Positions 1 to 11,298 of a stretch of DNA of 64,000 nucleotides are shown piece by piece (position 1 is the stretch's first letter; each line of letters begins with the position of its first letter). The translations under genes were made by a program, and so were the position numbers. Source of the DNA: Symsagittifera roscoffensis (lineage: Eukaryota; Xenacoelomorpha; Acoela; Convolutidae); NCBI RefSeq assembly GCF_963678635.1, contig NC_087064.1, positions 19,642,509 to 19,706,508 on the forward strand, given 5' to 3'. The notes under the pieces were generated by a model that saw only the letters and a list, made by a program, of their open reading frames with translations, had not been told where the DNA came from and did not search any database.

Positions 1-59
1 AAAAATTTTGGTTTTGTATAATAAAAATCACATTTCTTGGCTATCAAGCAAAATTTTTT

Positions 60-300
60 CCCCTTATACAGGTTTTTGGAGATTTAACCCTTCTATAACT
101 TTGTTGGGCTGTGTAAGAGGCATCTTGTGATATAAATTTCTTATCAATTTTCAAAGTGGTTTCAGCGTAATTTTTGATTAGTTGAAAAAATCCAAAATGA
201 ACCATTTTTGGGATAAAGTTTTGGTTGAGAATTTCGGAGAGAAAACTGCACCACATTAATTCAGATGAAAATCTAAGCAACTTTTGTTTTCTCCGCTTTT
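60..300 (-). repeat. dispersed repeat family C, copy 1
   Basis: This stretch is similar (about 80% by eye) to 35955-36190, starting with a shared tatacaggtttttggaga and running through gttgggctgtgtaagagg and tttcagcgtaat. Read on the minus strand, both copies keep an open frame with a common peptide (SYTAQQ..R.V.SPKTCI), which could be the remnant of a transposon protein. The family is not one I recognise, and the outer ends cannot be fixed from two copies. Confidence 0.5.
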
Positions 301-380
301 TGTCTAATTTTAAGCCAAAACCAAAAAAAATCAGCATTGTATTAAGACGAGGAACTTCAGTTTCCAAAATTTTCAAAATT

Positions 381-1744
381 TAAAATAGTAATTTGAGATA
401 TTTCTGCCCTTTTTTGGTGCCACCAGATAAGATCAGTCTAACTAAGCGTTCTGTACATTCACATGGTAGTTTCTGATGTCAATGTATCACCTTTTTGTAC
501 GCTTTCTTAGTCTAATACCATATCTTGGTCATTTTTACTGTTCTTAGCCTCTATAGTTCTGAGGAAAGATTGGTAAACGCGATATCAGTTTTATTTCTGT
601 CTGTGTTTAAAACGGTCTGATAGTCGAAAAATTTTAAGTTTTATGTCAAATAAAAGCTTTTCATTTCTGAAAGATTTTTTTAAAATTTCCAAAAAAATTC
701 TCTCAGTAACGAGAAAAAGCAGTTTAAACTTTTTTCGAGTAAATGAAGCAAGAAAACAAGATGTGGCGGGTTGATTCAAAGTTTTTCTAGCGCTAGGAGT
801 AAACATTTTTAAACAATTAAGAAAAAAATTTGAAAAGTTTCAAGAAAACTTTTTAGTTGTTTTTTTTTTAATTAAATTTTTAATTCAAATTCGAAAATAA
901 CGGTAGTCTAGTCGAATATGCCTGCTAGTATTAGTGTCAACACGCCTAAGTTCTAGATTTTCGTTCAGGTCCTCTCATCACACCACAAACAAAAATTAAA
1001 ACAGTTTGATAAAAAAGTTTCTCTTATCTTTTTTGTGGTCAAAGTTTCTACTCTATTGGTATCGGAACCGGCTTCATTTTTACATTAAGTATTCATAATC
1101 TGTACCAAGAACATCAAATTTGCATACATTTTTTTCTAAATCAAATTTAGACGGACAAAAACGCTCTTTTCGCTCAAGTTTTTATGTTAATGTGACTTAG
1201 GTAATAAGAAATGAAAATGGAAATCAAACTACTTCTTTTATAACTTTTAAAAAAAATGTACATTAAATCCTAGTTATCAAATGAAAGCGCGATTGAATTT
1301 TGAACTTAATCAGGCGTCAATTTTTTTTGTCCTTGCTAATTTATTCAATGGTTCATAAACTGTCTGAAAATATGTAAATATAACAATATAATGCAAATAA
1401 GATCGACAAAATAACATACCTTACCAAGAACGAAGAAGTCAAGGCACATTCAAAAGCAATGGGTGAATGAAAATGAAAATTCTTTGGTTCACATAAATTT
1501 AGTTTGCATTCTTTGACTGATTTTGACATTCTCTGAAACTAAGCTAGAGAAAATGTTTCATCCTGTCACAGATAGCAAATGTTCATAGCTTTAAATTCTA
1601 TCATCAAAATTTCTATCACATTCCGGCCAATAAATTTTTTTCATCGAGCAAATTTTTTTTATCGTCTTCAAATTTTTTCAAAAACGTTTAAAAAATTGTC
1701 TGAGATCTTTTTGTTTTTTCTTTTTTTAATTTTATTTTTTCATG
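381..1744. other. AT-rich non-coding stretch
   Basis: Long A and T runs with only short chance ORFs. I see no exon-like GC-rich block, RNA gene or clear repeat. The last part (about 1640-1744) may be the decayed body of the first family A unit that ends at 1797. Confidence 0.4.
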
Positions 1745-2770
1745 TTAAGGCAGTGAGAGCATTCAGGGCTTCGGGTTGATACGAGCAGTCTTGTTGTTCC
1801 AACATTCCTAACGAAAGTAACGGAATTTTTGCCATTTTGACTAGCCATTTTGACAGAACTCTTAAATATCACTCAAAAGGTATTGTTGTTTTGAGCTTAA
1901 ATTTGAAAAGATATTTTACCTGTGATCATTTTTCGTAAAGTTATGGGAATGTAAAGATTGCCATTACGGCAAATTTGCAAAAATTAACGGGCGATATAAT
2001 TCGCGTTATTAACGCGTCAGCGGAGATTTAATCCGTCTTAGCTATCGTTCCAAATTGGTTGAAGGAAACTTATTTGCCATAGTTGGTTTGAAACTAGAAG
2101 CAAAATCGTGTGGGGCGAAGATTTTTACAAAAAACCTCAAATTAAAAAAAAATTTAAAAATTTTTTATGTTATTACTGCGCTATAGACCATTAAATGCAG
2201 CGGTAGCCTTGAGAGCTTTGTCTTGATACAAGCAGTCTTGTTGTTCTGACTTTCGTAACGAAAGTAACGGAATGTTTGTGCTCGGGGTGTTTCTTTTCTT
2301 CAGACAAATTTCGACTTTTTAACTAGCCTGTTTGAAGGAATTTTTTATATCATTCAAAAACTATTGTTGTCCTGAGCTTGAGTTTGAAAAGCTATTTTAC
2401 CTGTGAGCATCTTTCGTAGAGTAATGAGGGCTTAAACGTTGCCATTATTGCCAATTTGGGAAAAATAACGCGCGATATAGTTCGCGCTATTAACGCGTAA
2501 GCAGAGATTTACTCCGTCTTAGAAATCGTACCAAATTGGTTCAAGGAAGCTTATATGACATCATTGATTTGTTAAAAGGAGCAAAACCTACCACTTTGAA
2601 CTTAATATGGCGTGTGGGGTGATGTTCTTACAAAAAATCTAAAAGTTTTTTTCTCAAAAGTTTTAATTATATTTTATTACATTTAAGTTTTTCTTGTTAT
2701 TACTGCTCAATAGACCTCAAAAGGCGGTCAAAACGTTCAAGGATTTGACCTGATACAAGCAGTCTTGCTA
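1745..2770 (-). repeat. family A repeats in head-to-tail tandem (three units, first one partial)
   Basis: Three family A units follow one another in the same orientation: a 3' stub ending near 1797, a shortened unit (about 1795-2238) and a fuller unit (about 2236-2768). Each ends with a version of gatacgagcagtcttgtt, which runs directly into the next start, gttcc or gttctgac. Typical internal marks are present: aagtaacggaat, gcgatatagttcgcgctatt and ggcgtgtgggg. Orientation is defined here so that plus copies begin AACAAGACTGCTCG. Weak remnants continue to about 2830. Confidence 0.7.
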
Positions 2771-2830
2771 TAATTTGAACTTGAATAATTATTGCGCGAC
2801 ATATTTCGTATTTTTGAAGCGTAATTGTCA

Positions 2831-3929
2831 AATTGAAACACTCTAAACTGAATTAAGGCAATCAACTTGACCTCAAGTTGTCAGGAGCAAAAACACCACT
2901 TTATACTCTACAAACAGCTTAGAATTTTTTCCTAAAACTTTTACTTACTTTATACAGTTTACCAGATCAATAATCTTTTCATTGAATTTGAAATGCATCT
3001 AATAAAAGAAAAAGATTCGAACGTTTTTGTGAAAGACATGGTTTAGTTTAACAAAATTCATTTGAAAGAACCTAGAATCATTTGCGTCTTTCACTTTTGA
3101 CGTAGCTTTTACTTTCTAAGTGTACAGCAGCCTTTGTAACAAAAACTATGTCCTGGTCCGCAAGCTACAAAAAGTTCCCAATGAAACTTGAAAAGAACTG
3201 CAGAAAATTTCTTATCAAATTCGTTTTTATCAAATTTCGTTTTATTATAACTCATTTTATTAAAATAATTGCAAAAAAAAACAATAATTTTTACGCCGGT
3301 TTGATATAGAGAAGCATTTCTGTGGCATTAATTACTTTTCCTCGGTTGAGTTAAACATAAATTTTGTAAATGTTTTAGTTCAATTTGTTTTCAATGAAAC
3401 TTTGAGGCACTCAGGCAAAGATGAAACAAGCAAGCAACTGAATTTTGCATAACTATATTTCACAAAATTGTAAATGCAGTGGTTGAAATCAATAGTTGTG
3501 AGGCGCGGAAGAATAAATTTAAAATTCTACTTCAAAAATTAATAAATTTTAGATTACTAAACTAATAAACAATTGTTAATTAACGTCAAGTGAAGTGTTT
3601 ATGAGTCTGAAAATAGAAATTTGACAAACAAAAACATTTTTTGAACATTTTGTTAGAATTGATTTCCTTTTGTGCTCGCAATAACAAATATCTTATGGAC
3701 TAAAATGAAGTGGAAAAAAATTTATCCACAAAAAATAGTATTAATACTTTAATATTAGATTTGAATCTTTGAAAACTGAATGAGATCATTTTCCCATCAT
3801 TAGGTTGTGAAAATTTAAGGAAAATTTAAGTTTATTTTCGGTTTGAAAAACGGGAAAGATATTGAGAGCAAATGAAACAAATGAACTGGAAAGAAGAAGA
3901 AGATGGAACTGAAAGTGAATTTTAAAATT
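2831..3929. other. AT-rich non-coding stretch
   Basis: No coding region, RNA gene or repeat that I can support; short chance ORFs only. Confidence 0.4.
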
Positions 3930-4446
3930 AACAAGACTGCTCGTATCAGGGCGAAGCCCTGAATGTTCCGACTACCTTTTAATGTTTAATAAAATGTAAT
4001 AAAAATAAAAAAAATTTTTCTAAAATTTGAAATTTTTTATGAAAATCATTCCCCCACACGCCATATAAATTACAAAAGTATAGATTTTGCTCCTTGTAAC
4101 AAATCAATTATGGCAAATAAGCTTCTTCCAACTAATTTGGAACGATTTCTAAGACGGATTGAATCTCCGCTTACGCGTTAATAGCGCGAATTATATCGCG
4201 CGTTAATTGTCCCAAATTGGTCAAAATGGCCAAAATGGCAATCTTTAAACCCTCATAACTTCACGAAAAATGATCACAGGTGAAATATCTTTTCAAATAT
4301 AAGCTCAGGACAACAATAGCTCTCGAATGATATTAAAAAAATCCCGTCAAAAATGGCTAGTTAAAAAGTCGAAATTTGTCTGAAGAAAAAAAAAGCTACC
4401 CCGAGCACAAATATTCCGTTACTTTCGTATCGAAAGTCGGAACAAC
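3930..4446 (+). repeat. family A repeat copy
   Basis: Near full-length copy beginning AACAAGACTGCTCGTATCAG and ending AAAGTCGGAACAAC. It shows the family hallmarks. A hairpin lies near the left end (CAGGGC-GAA-GCCCTG) and another near the right end (CTTTCG-TAT-CGAAAG). A central palindromic block (GCGCGAATTATATCGCGC) and the conserved CCCACACGCCATAT are also present. There is no ORF; it is a non-autonomous element of unknown class. Confidence 0.8.
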
Positions 4447-5407
4447 AATTAAAGAATATTAAACTGATAAAAAAAAATTTTTAAATCAAGTTCAGTGTAT
4501 CGCACCCTAAAAAAGACTATTCTAAAGTAAATTGTAAATCTGTTTTGCCAATTCTTTTACTGAATGTTTTTAACGAACAAAACTGAAAAGGCTTTCAATT
4601 GATAATAGTGGTTTGCACGCTTTCCTCTATGATGCTGGTTTTTTACAACATATTACTCTTTGTTTCATTTTCGGCGTAGGTACTCTAGTGAAACTTCTGA
4701 GAATAAATTTAAAAATTCATTTGTTTTTGATCGTTTTGAGTTTTAGAGTAAATTCGAGCGAAGAAATCGACCAATTTTTATTCGTTATATTTAAAAAAAT
4801 TTTGTTCAGATTGAGAAAACTTTTTTTTTTACTAAATCGAAAACCAGTTGTGGAAGCTTCATTTAATATTTTCTTGCTAACAAAAAATTTCACAAAAAAT
4901 TTGAAAAAAGTTTTTCCTCTTAATAATTGTTCGTCAGTTTTTGAAAACAACAGTTTTTCGTTAAACCTAAGTCGTTAATTTTCTAAGCGTTTGTGTAGTT
5001 CTCTCATTACATGTGTTGCGTGGATTATTCTGTGCTACTAGCACAGCAACTGGCTATCCTTGTTTAATATGTGTTTGCGCTTTTTCAAATTTTTTGCATG
5101 TCCTTCGAAGACGCTTAACTTCATACAATTGGTTTTGGACGTGTGAAAGTTGTTTTGATAAAACTTTTCTATAATTTGCTTGCAAAATAAAAGCGAAAAT
5201 TAACTTAATGTCAATACTTTGATTTATTTTGCAAAATGCATATTGAAAATCCACTGTTTTTCTAGTTTTTTAAATTTTGCATGTTCATTAGAGTAGGGAA
5301 AATTTGCATCTTGAATGATTTCAGAATTTTATTTGAGAAAAAGCGTTGTTAAAATAATAGAAAATAATTATAATACAAAGAAACATGTTTCTCCTAATGT
5401 GTTTTAG
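4447..5407 (+). other. AT-rich stretch upstream of GPCR exon
   Basis: If the downstream exon belongs to a larger gene, this is intron. A 121-codon ORF (4613-4978) is F/L/K/N-rich and looks like chance. I searched it for a GPCR exon carrying TM4 and did not see one. Confidence 0.4.
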
Positions 5408-5627
5408 GAACCCTTGTGACGAGAGTGAGATCCTTCGCACTCTGTGCTACCAAGACTTGCGATACCACTACTACGTGGACCTGTTCACCCTCGTGACATC
5501 ATATGTGGTGCCCCTCATCTGCATGACTGTGTGCTATGCGGCCATCACCAGACGACTGATTGAGAGCACCCGAGTGGTGTCTAACACTACAGTACTCGGA
5601 CAGACGCACAGCGCCAGGAACCAGAAG
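5408..5627 (+). CDS. GPCR exon: extracellular loop 2, TM5 and start of loop 3
   Basis: Internal exon of a class A (rhodopsin-like) G-protein-coupled receptor, expected in the plasma membrane, probably with a peptide ligand. It is flanked by an acceptor (gtgttttag) and a donor (aag|gtgcac). The peptide starts at a split codon with NPCDESE, runs through a hydrophobic TM5 (YHYYVDLFTLVTSYVVPLIC, with the conserved TM5 proline) and ends in a basic loop-3 start (ITRRLIEST, then ARNQK). The exon ends in phase 0, matching the next exon at 8673. Its GC content and codon use stand out sharply from the AT-rich introns. The receptor subfamily cannot be named securely; TM1 to TM4 are not present upstream in this window. 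Confidence 0.85.
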
Positions 5628-5784
5628 GTGCACATATGTTGTCAACATATATTGTTCTTAGCTTACTTTTTGAAGGTGTGAATATTCTGATTTTGAAAAA
5701 TCTTCAAGCTTAAACTAGTTCAAAGTATATTTAATGCCAAGGCAAATGTTGGCAATATCCTTCTAGGTCAACGAATCTAAAAGA

Positions 5785-6307
5785 AACAAGACTGCTCGTA
5801 CCAGGGCGAAGCCCTGAATGTTCCGACTGCCTTTTAAGGTTTTATGGAGCAGTAATAACATTAAAAAATTCAATGTAAGAAAAAACAAATAGAAATTTTT
5901 TTTTCTAAAATTTGAAATATTTCATGAAATTCATCCCCCCACACGCCACTTAAAGTACAAAAGGATAGATTTCGCTCCTTGTAACAAATCAATTATGGCA
6001 AATAAGCTTCTTTCAACCAATTTGGAACGATTTTAAGACGGATTAACTCTCGGCTTACGCGTTAATAGCGCGAAATACATCGCGCGTTAATTGTCCCAAA
6101 TTGGCCAAAATGGCAATCTTTAAACCCCCATAACTTTATGAAAAATGATCAAAGGTGAAATATCTTTTTAAATTTGAGCTCAGGAAAACAACACCTTTTG
6201 AATGATATAAAAAAGTTCCGTTAAAAAGTCGAAATTTGTCTGAAGAAAAAAAAAACCCACCCCGAGCACAAATATTCGGTTACTTTCGTATCGAAAGTCG
6301 GAACAAT
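5785..6307 (+). repeat. family A repeat copy
   Basis: Begins aacaagactgctcgtaccag and ends gaaagtcggaacaataaa, with both end hairpins and the central gcgcgaaatacatcgcgc. It sits in the intron between the TM5 and TM6 exons, in the sense orientation of the gene. Confidence 0.8.
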
Positions 6308-7199
6308 AAATCAACTTAAGCTGGCCCATTTTGACGTCTGATACCGATTTTTCGTTCTTTTTTTTATCTTACATCCACCTCTCATAAAGTATTCGTTCTC
6401 TAGTGTAACAAAGGGTTTCACAAGGTTACCGATGGAAACCAAATATGTTTTTCATGGCTAATTAGTCCGTATGTCAATGCTCATAACAATCGAGCAATGT
6501 GAACTAAACAATTATTTTAAAAAACCGCAGATGTTACAAAAAGAAAAAAGCTAGACTTTTCATTTATTTGAGCACGTATAATTAAAAAAAAAAATTAACT
6601 CAAAACAATCGATTTTTGAGTGTTCTTTCTGTCTTTTTCAAAAAACTCGATGTGAAAAACTGACAATTAGGATGATTTTGTAACGCAAATTCTGTCCAAA
6701 AAACTCAAAAAAGGCCGAAATGAGTTTACTGGTCGTTTTAATTAATTGATTATTCTTGCTTTGAAGTTTGAATTAATTTACCATACGATACAAAATGTTT
6801 AATCAATTAATATTGACCAAAAGATTTTCCAAAGAGTAGAAGTACTCAACAACCGGGACACATAAATGGTGAAATAAAGCGGGTTCAAAACAGAGTGAAC
6901 CTTAATTGAAGAACAAATCAAAATTTTTTTGATTATGATAAGCATATAATTTCAAAAAACTTTGAGAAAATTTTGATAATCTGTAATATCCATTTGTCAA
7001 GGTTTACGGGCATAAGTAAGTTTTTCAGCAAAATGTTGTATGTTTTTATTAGTCAACGTTTTTGGGACTTCTTCATATAATTAGTCGGACAAGAAATTAG
7101 TCTGACAAGTAAAGCTTATGGCTTTACTACGGGTTTAATTCGCAATTCTTCCTATCTCAATATCATTTTTTTTCATGCTGTTTTCGTCTTGCATTGACT
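6308..7199. other. intronic AT-rich stretch
   Basis: Lies between the TM5 and TM6 GPCR exons. I see no gene, RNA or defined repeat here. Confidence 0.4.
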
Positions 7200-7528
7200 T
7201 TAACCGGGTTTTAAAAATTTAGCCCTCGTTATACTTTTTTGCATTTTGTAAATTTCATTTAAATGAATTTTGCATGTACAACCATACACCAATATACCAT
7301 ATTGTATTACACTACTAGCATAAAAAATATAGGAAAGTACCATTTGTTTTTTTGACAAATAATGCCGAGCCTTGTAAGTAACACCACAGAATTTTGATAA
7401 TTTTTGAGTATGATACATAAAAGATAAATTTTTGTCAACCAAATGCCTAAGTATTTACAGCAATCAACAGGTTTTGTTTTTCTTCCGAAAACTTCCAAAT
7501 CGACTGTTTTTTTTCTCCCAAATTTCAT
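7200..7528 (-). pseudogene. decayed non-LTR retrotransposon, C-terminal part of the reverse transcriptase
   Basis: Two overlapping minus-strand ORFs in different frames share one homology. One contains CKYLGIWL (upper end) and the other continues LSFMYHTQKLSK...RHYLSK...VIQYGILVYGC...IYKMQKSI. This matches the usual end of LINE RT domains of the Jockey/CR1 type (KYLGV.ID..LSW..HI...., then the Y..L...I..YG..VWG....L..I...QKR.IR segment). The jump between frames shows a frameshift, so the copy is dead. No upstream RT part is seen nearby; it may be a 5'-truncated copy lying in the GPCR intron. Confidence 0.65.
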
Positions 7529-7712
7529 GTACTGAAATTTTGATTCGTTAATGGTTCAGTAGTTCTGCAAACTCTCTTTATTTAATTTTGCCCGTCTGAA
7601 ATTTTGCAAACTTTCATGAGTTTTTTTTTGAATTTTTCGAGGCAAAAAAAGTGGCTCAGTTTTTGAAGCAAAAATTTGAATTCTGAAATTTCCGAGCTAA
7701 ATTAGATGAGAA

Positions 7713-8522
7713 AAAGGGCGGGTCTAGAATTTTCTCGAAGGGGCGGACTTTCAAATTTTGTCGACCTTTTTTTAGGTCGACCAAGTATGTTTTCCGGGCA
7801 CTACCAGAACATTACAAAGACCCTATTTTGGCTCTTTTCCAGTTTTGCATTCCCTCATAAAATTACAAAATAAAACTTCAAAAATGATTGTTCACACTAC
7901 ATTTTGCCTGAAAGCAAAGTAAAAATTAGTTCATTTGTTCACGCTAATACGTTTCAACGTAGTTTAATATGAAAAGCCATATCAAATAAACTTTCATAAA
8001 TTGGAGGAACTGGAAAAGAACCCCCATTTTAACCGAAAAGTTTGCGCTCCCCTTCAAAGTTAGTATTATTATATAAGAGAGAGAAGTTTATATTAGTTTA
8101 TATAATAGTTTTGATCCTACAATTCAAAGCTAATTTTGTCAAAAATTTTGGCAAACTTTTTTTGATTGACCAAATTGATTTTCCGAGCACTCCCAGAAAA
8201 CTCTAAAGACCTATTTTACCTATTTTGAAAAAAAATTTCGCTTGAAAAAAAAACTGGCGAAAAAAGCCGTTCTTGGTGTTTTTCAAAAGTTTTGACCAAA
8301 AAACTGAGTTTTTTTGGCGCGTGCCCACAATCACAATTAGTATAAAATGGCGCCAATGACGCCTTTAGAAAAAACTTTAGGGTTGGTCGGCCTAATATGG
8401 ATATCATAAATTAAAACCAAATTGTTTTTTTTATGAATATCATCATAAATTAAAACCCTTTGAATGGTGTCGATTTCGTGAGAGGAAGAGGGCGTCGGCC
8501 CCCACCCCTAAATCAGCTCCTG
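7713..8522 (+). mobile_element. hAT-type MITE, long or internally duplicated copy
   Basis: The left end (agggcgggtctagaattttc) matches the family terminal repeat CAGGGGCGGATCTAGGATTT with changes. The right end is ccctaaatcagctcctg. Inside are the family marks: aggtcgaccaa, gcgctccccttcaaagtta, ggcgccaatgacgcc and ggttggtcgg. Some marks occur twice (aggtcgaccaa near 7780, gattgaccaaattgattttccgagc near 8165), suggesting two fused or nested copies. Flanking octamers gatgagaa and tatgggaa match at 6 of 8 positions, a weak target duplication. Confidence 0.55.
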
Positions 8523-8672
8523 TATGGGAATAAAACAAATGTTAATATGGTGCCTCGTCATCATTCCACATCTTCGGTTTTCCTTCTTTTCTAAAAAGTT
8601 TTTGCACTGACCAGCATTGTCGGGACATTCTCTTGTACCCTGCACAGTCACAGAAGACTCTTCTGCTTCCAG

Positions 8673-8773
8673 GTGATCCGGGTGTTGGTGGCTGTGGTGT
8701 GTATCTTCCTTCTCTGCTGGCTGCCCCTCAGACTCTACCAGCTGGTCAAGTTCATCTACCCTAACATACTCAC
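8673..8773 (+). CDS. GPCR exon: TM6
   Basis: Second exon of the chain that starts at 5408. The acceptor is tgcttccag; the donor is cac|gtgagc, a strong consensus. The exon reads VIRVLVAVVCIFLLCWLPLR and then LYQLVKFIYPNIL, plus two bases of a split threonine codon. The CWLP motif is the class A TM6 signature. Entry phase 0 fits the exit phase of the TM5 exon (RNQK followed by VIRVL), and the two leftover bases fit the one-base start of the exon at 9194. It is 101 bp long, with high GC for this locus. Confidence 0.88.
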
Positions 8774-9193
8774 GTGAGCGACACTTACCTGTATAAACAC
8801 CATTTACCCACAGGGGAAAGGACCAACATACCGCTGTTGTGCCCCTGCTCGAAACTACTGCATGCAATTTTTTTTGGTTATTTTTCCGGGCTGAGTAATT
8901 TAGCTTTACCCTCAAGCTACGAGCACGATCATTCATAGCTCAAAGCTATTTTACCCGTCTCACGTAGGCATCAGTTTTTTGGTCCAACGAGTAGTTTTAA
9001 AGAATTTTTATAAAGACCAAAAGCAGTTGGAGGATGAATTAATTATTAGCCTTCATGTCAATTTAAATAAAATCGGACATTGTGCACCAAGCAAAGAGCT
9101 TTATTCAGTTTGGGCTGCAATTTATAGCGAGCATCCAAATTTAGAAATTTGTCTATGTGACGTTGTCTAATTATGTGATAAATATTTGTGTAG

Positions 9194-9284
9194 ATCTCCC
9201 CTCGTGCCCAAATTCTACCTGGCCGCCTACTGGCTGGGAGTGAGCAACTCCACCTGGAACCCCATCATCTACTCCTTCTACTTT
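9194..9284 (+). CDS. GPCR exon: TM7 with NPxxY motif
   Basis: Third exon of the chain. The acceptor is tttgtgtag and the donor is ttt|gtaagc. One base completes the threonine codon, then the peptide is SPLVPKFYLAAYWLGVSNST followed by WNPIIYSFYF. NPIIY is the class A TM7 NPxxY motif, and WLGVSNS.WNPIIY is typical of neuropeptide receptors. The exon ends in phase 0. The helix-8 segment that normally follows is absent here and would need a further exon, perhaps in the N gap, or the short tail exon at 19369. Confidence 0.88.
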
Positions 9285-9297
9285 GTAAGCACACGCA

Positions 9298-9334
<37 letters not shown>
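9298..9334 (+). repeat. (TC)n(AC)n microsatellite
   Basis: A perfect TC run passes straight into an AC run just inside the intron, 14 bp after the splice donor of the TM7 exon. Confidence 0.95.
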
Positions 9335-9335
<1 letters not shown>

Positions 9336-9749
9336 TGTATGCACACTCGAACTCAAACTCAAACTTCATAATCTCGCATGTGAACGAATAAAGGTTGGAG
9401 ACAAAAAGATGGAGGATTGTATATGCGACGTCCTTTATAAGCTCACTCTCCTTAGAAGTTTCCTTAAAAATCCTAAGAGCATTTCTGCAAAAATTCTGAT
9501 TAACTTACAGAGTTTTTTTTTTAGCAAATCAGTCATTTGGGTCTGACTTGAGAGCTATTAGGGGTCTAGTCAAGTTTGAAAGAATCAGAACTGAGCACTA
9601 CTCGAATATACTCAGATAAAATAAATAATGGCATCTTTACCATTGCAGTTTCAATGGAATTCGTCGCCAGATGTGAAAGTTTGTGGTCATTTTCAAGCAA
9701 ACTTTGCCCTGACTTTATTTTATGATGCATAATTGCAGTCTAAAGTACA
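9335..9749. other. intronic stretch without features
   Basis: Intron sequence after the TM7 exon; nothing recognised. Confidence 0.4.
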
Positions 9750-10294
9750 AACAAGACTGCTCGTATCAGGGCGAAGCCCTGAATGTTTCGACTGCCTTTT
9801 AAGGTTTATGGAGCAGCAGTATTAACATAAAAAACTAAATGAAATAAAATAAAATGAAATTTTTTTTCTAAAATTTGAATTTTTTTATGAAAATCATCCC
9901 CCCACACGCCATGTAAAGTACAAAAAGAGAGATTTCGTTCCTTGTAACAAATCAATTATGGCAAATAAACTTCGTTCAACCAATTTGGAACAATTTATAA
10001 GACTGATTAATTCTCCGCTTACGCGTTAATAGCGCGAATTATATCGCGCGTTAATAGTCCCAAATTGGTCGAAATGGCCAAAATGGCAATCTTTAAACCC
10101 TCATAACTTTACGAAAAATGATCACAGGTAAAATATCTTTTCAAATATAAGCTCAGGACAACAATAGCTTTCGAATGATATAAAAAAATTCCGTCAAAAA
10201 TGGCTAGTTAAAAAGTCGAAATTTGTCTGAAGAAAAAAAAACCCACCCCGAGCACAAATATTCCGTTACTTTCGTATCGAAAGTCGGAACAATA
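9750..10294 (+). repeat. family A repeat copy
   Basis: Full-length copy starting aacaagactgctcgtatcag and ending gaaagtcggaacaataa, with both end hairpins and the central gcgcgaattatatcgcgc palindrome. One of the best preserved copies in the window. Confidence 0.85.
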
Positions 10295-10605
10295 ACTGGT
10301 CGCTGCTTACAATTTATTTGAAATATTTTTCGAAGTGACCCAGAAAGCATAACAAACTGTGCTTCAAATTACCCTGTCCGTAGCAGTTTTCTTACACTTG
10401 TGTGCTTTTCAGTTAGTTCAATTAACCGAACAAATTCTACGATTGAGTAATTGATGAGTTTTCATATAGGTATGACCATGTTTTGCCCTGTGGTGTGCAT
10501 TTTTTGCACAAAATCAGGTATCTCAGAGAACGCTCGTCGTTGGTCATCAATTGTGGTATCCTATTCAAGCACTTATAATAGTGTAACCCGCTGGCAGTTT
10601 CATTT

Positions 10606-11129
10606 TTGTTCCGACCTTCGATACAAAAGTAACGGAATATTTGTGCTCGGGTGGGTTTTTTTTCTTCAGACAAAATTCGATTTTTTAACTAGCCATTTTT
10701 GACGGATTTTTTTTATATCATTCAAAGGATATTGTTGTCCTGAGCTCAAACTTGAAAAGATATTTTACCTGGGATTTTCTTGTGAAGTTATGGGGGTTTA
10801 AAGATTGCCATTTTGGCCAATTTGGGACAATTAGCGCGCGATATATTTCGCGCTATTAACGCGTAAGCGGAGAGTTAATCCGTCTTAAAAATCGTTCCAA
10901 ATTGGTTTAAAGAAGCTTATTTGCCATAATTGATTTGTTACAAGGAGCTAAACCTATCCTTTTGTACTTTATATGGCGTGTGGGGGGATGATTTTCATAA
11001 GAAATTTTAAATTTTAGAAAAAAAAAGTTTCATTTTTTTTTACATTTAATTTTTCAATGTTATTACTGCTCCACCTTAAAAAGCAGTCGGAACATTCAGG
11101 GCTTCGCCTTGATACGAGCAGTCTTGTTT
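10606..11129 (-). repeat. family A repeat copy, reverse orientation
   Basis: Begins ttgttccgaccttcgatac and ends cgatacgagcagtcttgt-like sequence after a changed end hairpin (cagggcttcgccttg). With the copy at 9750 it forms an inverted pair about 310 bp apart, so this intron could fold into a long stem. Confidence 0.8.
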
Positions 11130-11298
11130 TCTTTTGTTTGATATCATAGTGTGAAGGCTTTTTGTTTTCTTGTCAGTTTTTGTGCATTTTGAGTTCTCAG
11201 AGTTTTTGCTATTCTATGATATGCGCAAAAAAAGGCAGTTCTCATGAACTTTTTTTCCTGATGCTCTTAAACTTTTTTTTCTTTTTAACTGATAAATT

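Noticed and set aside
9171-9362. Minus-strand ORF rich in RERERE
   Set aside because: Translation of the TC/AC microsatellite and the antisense of the TM7 exon.
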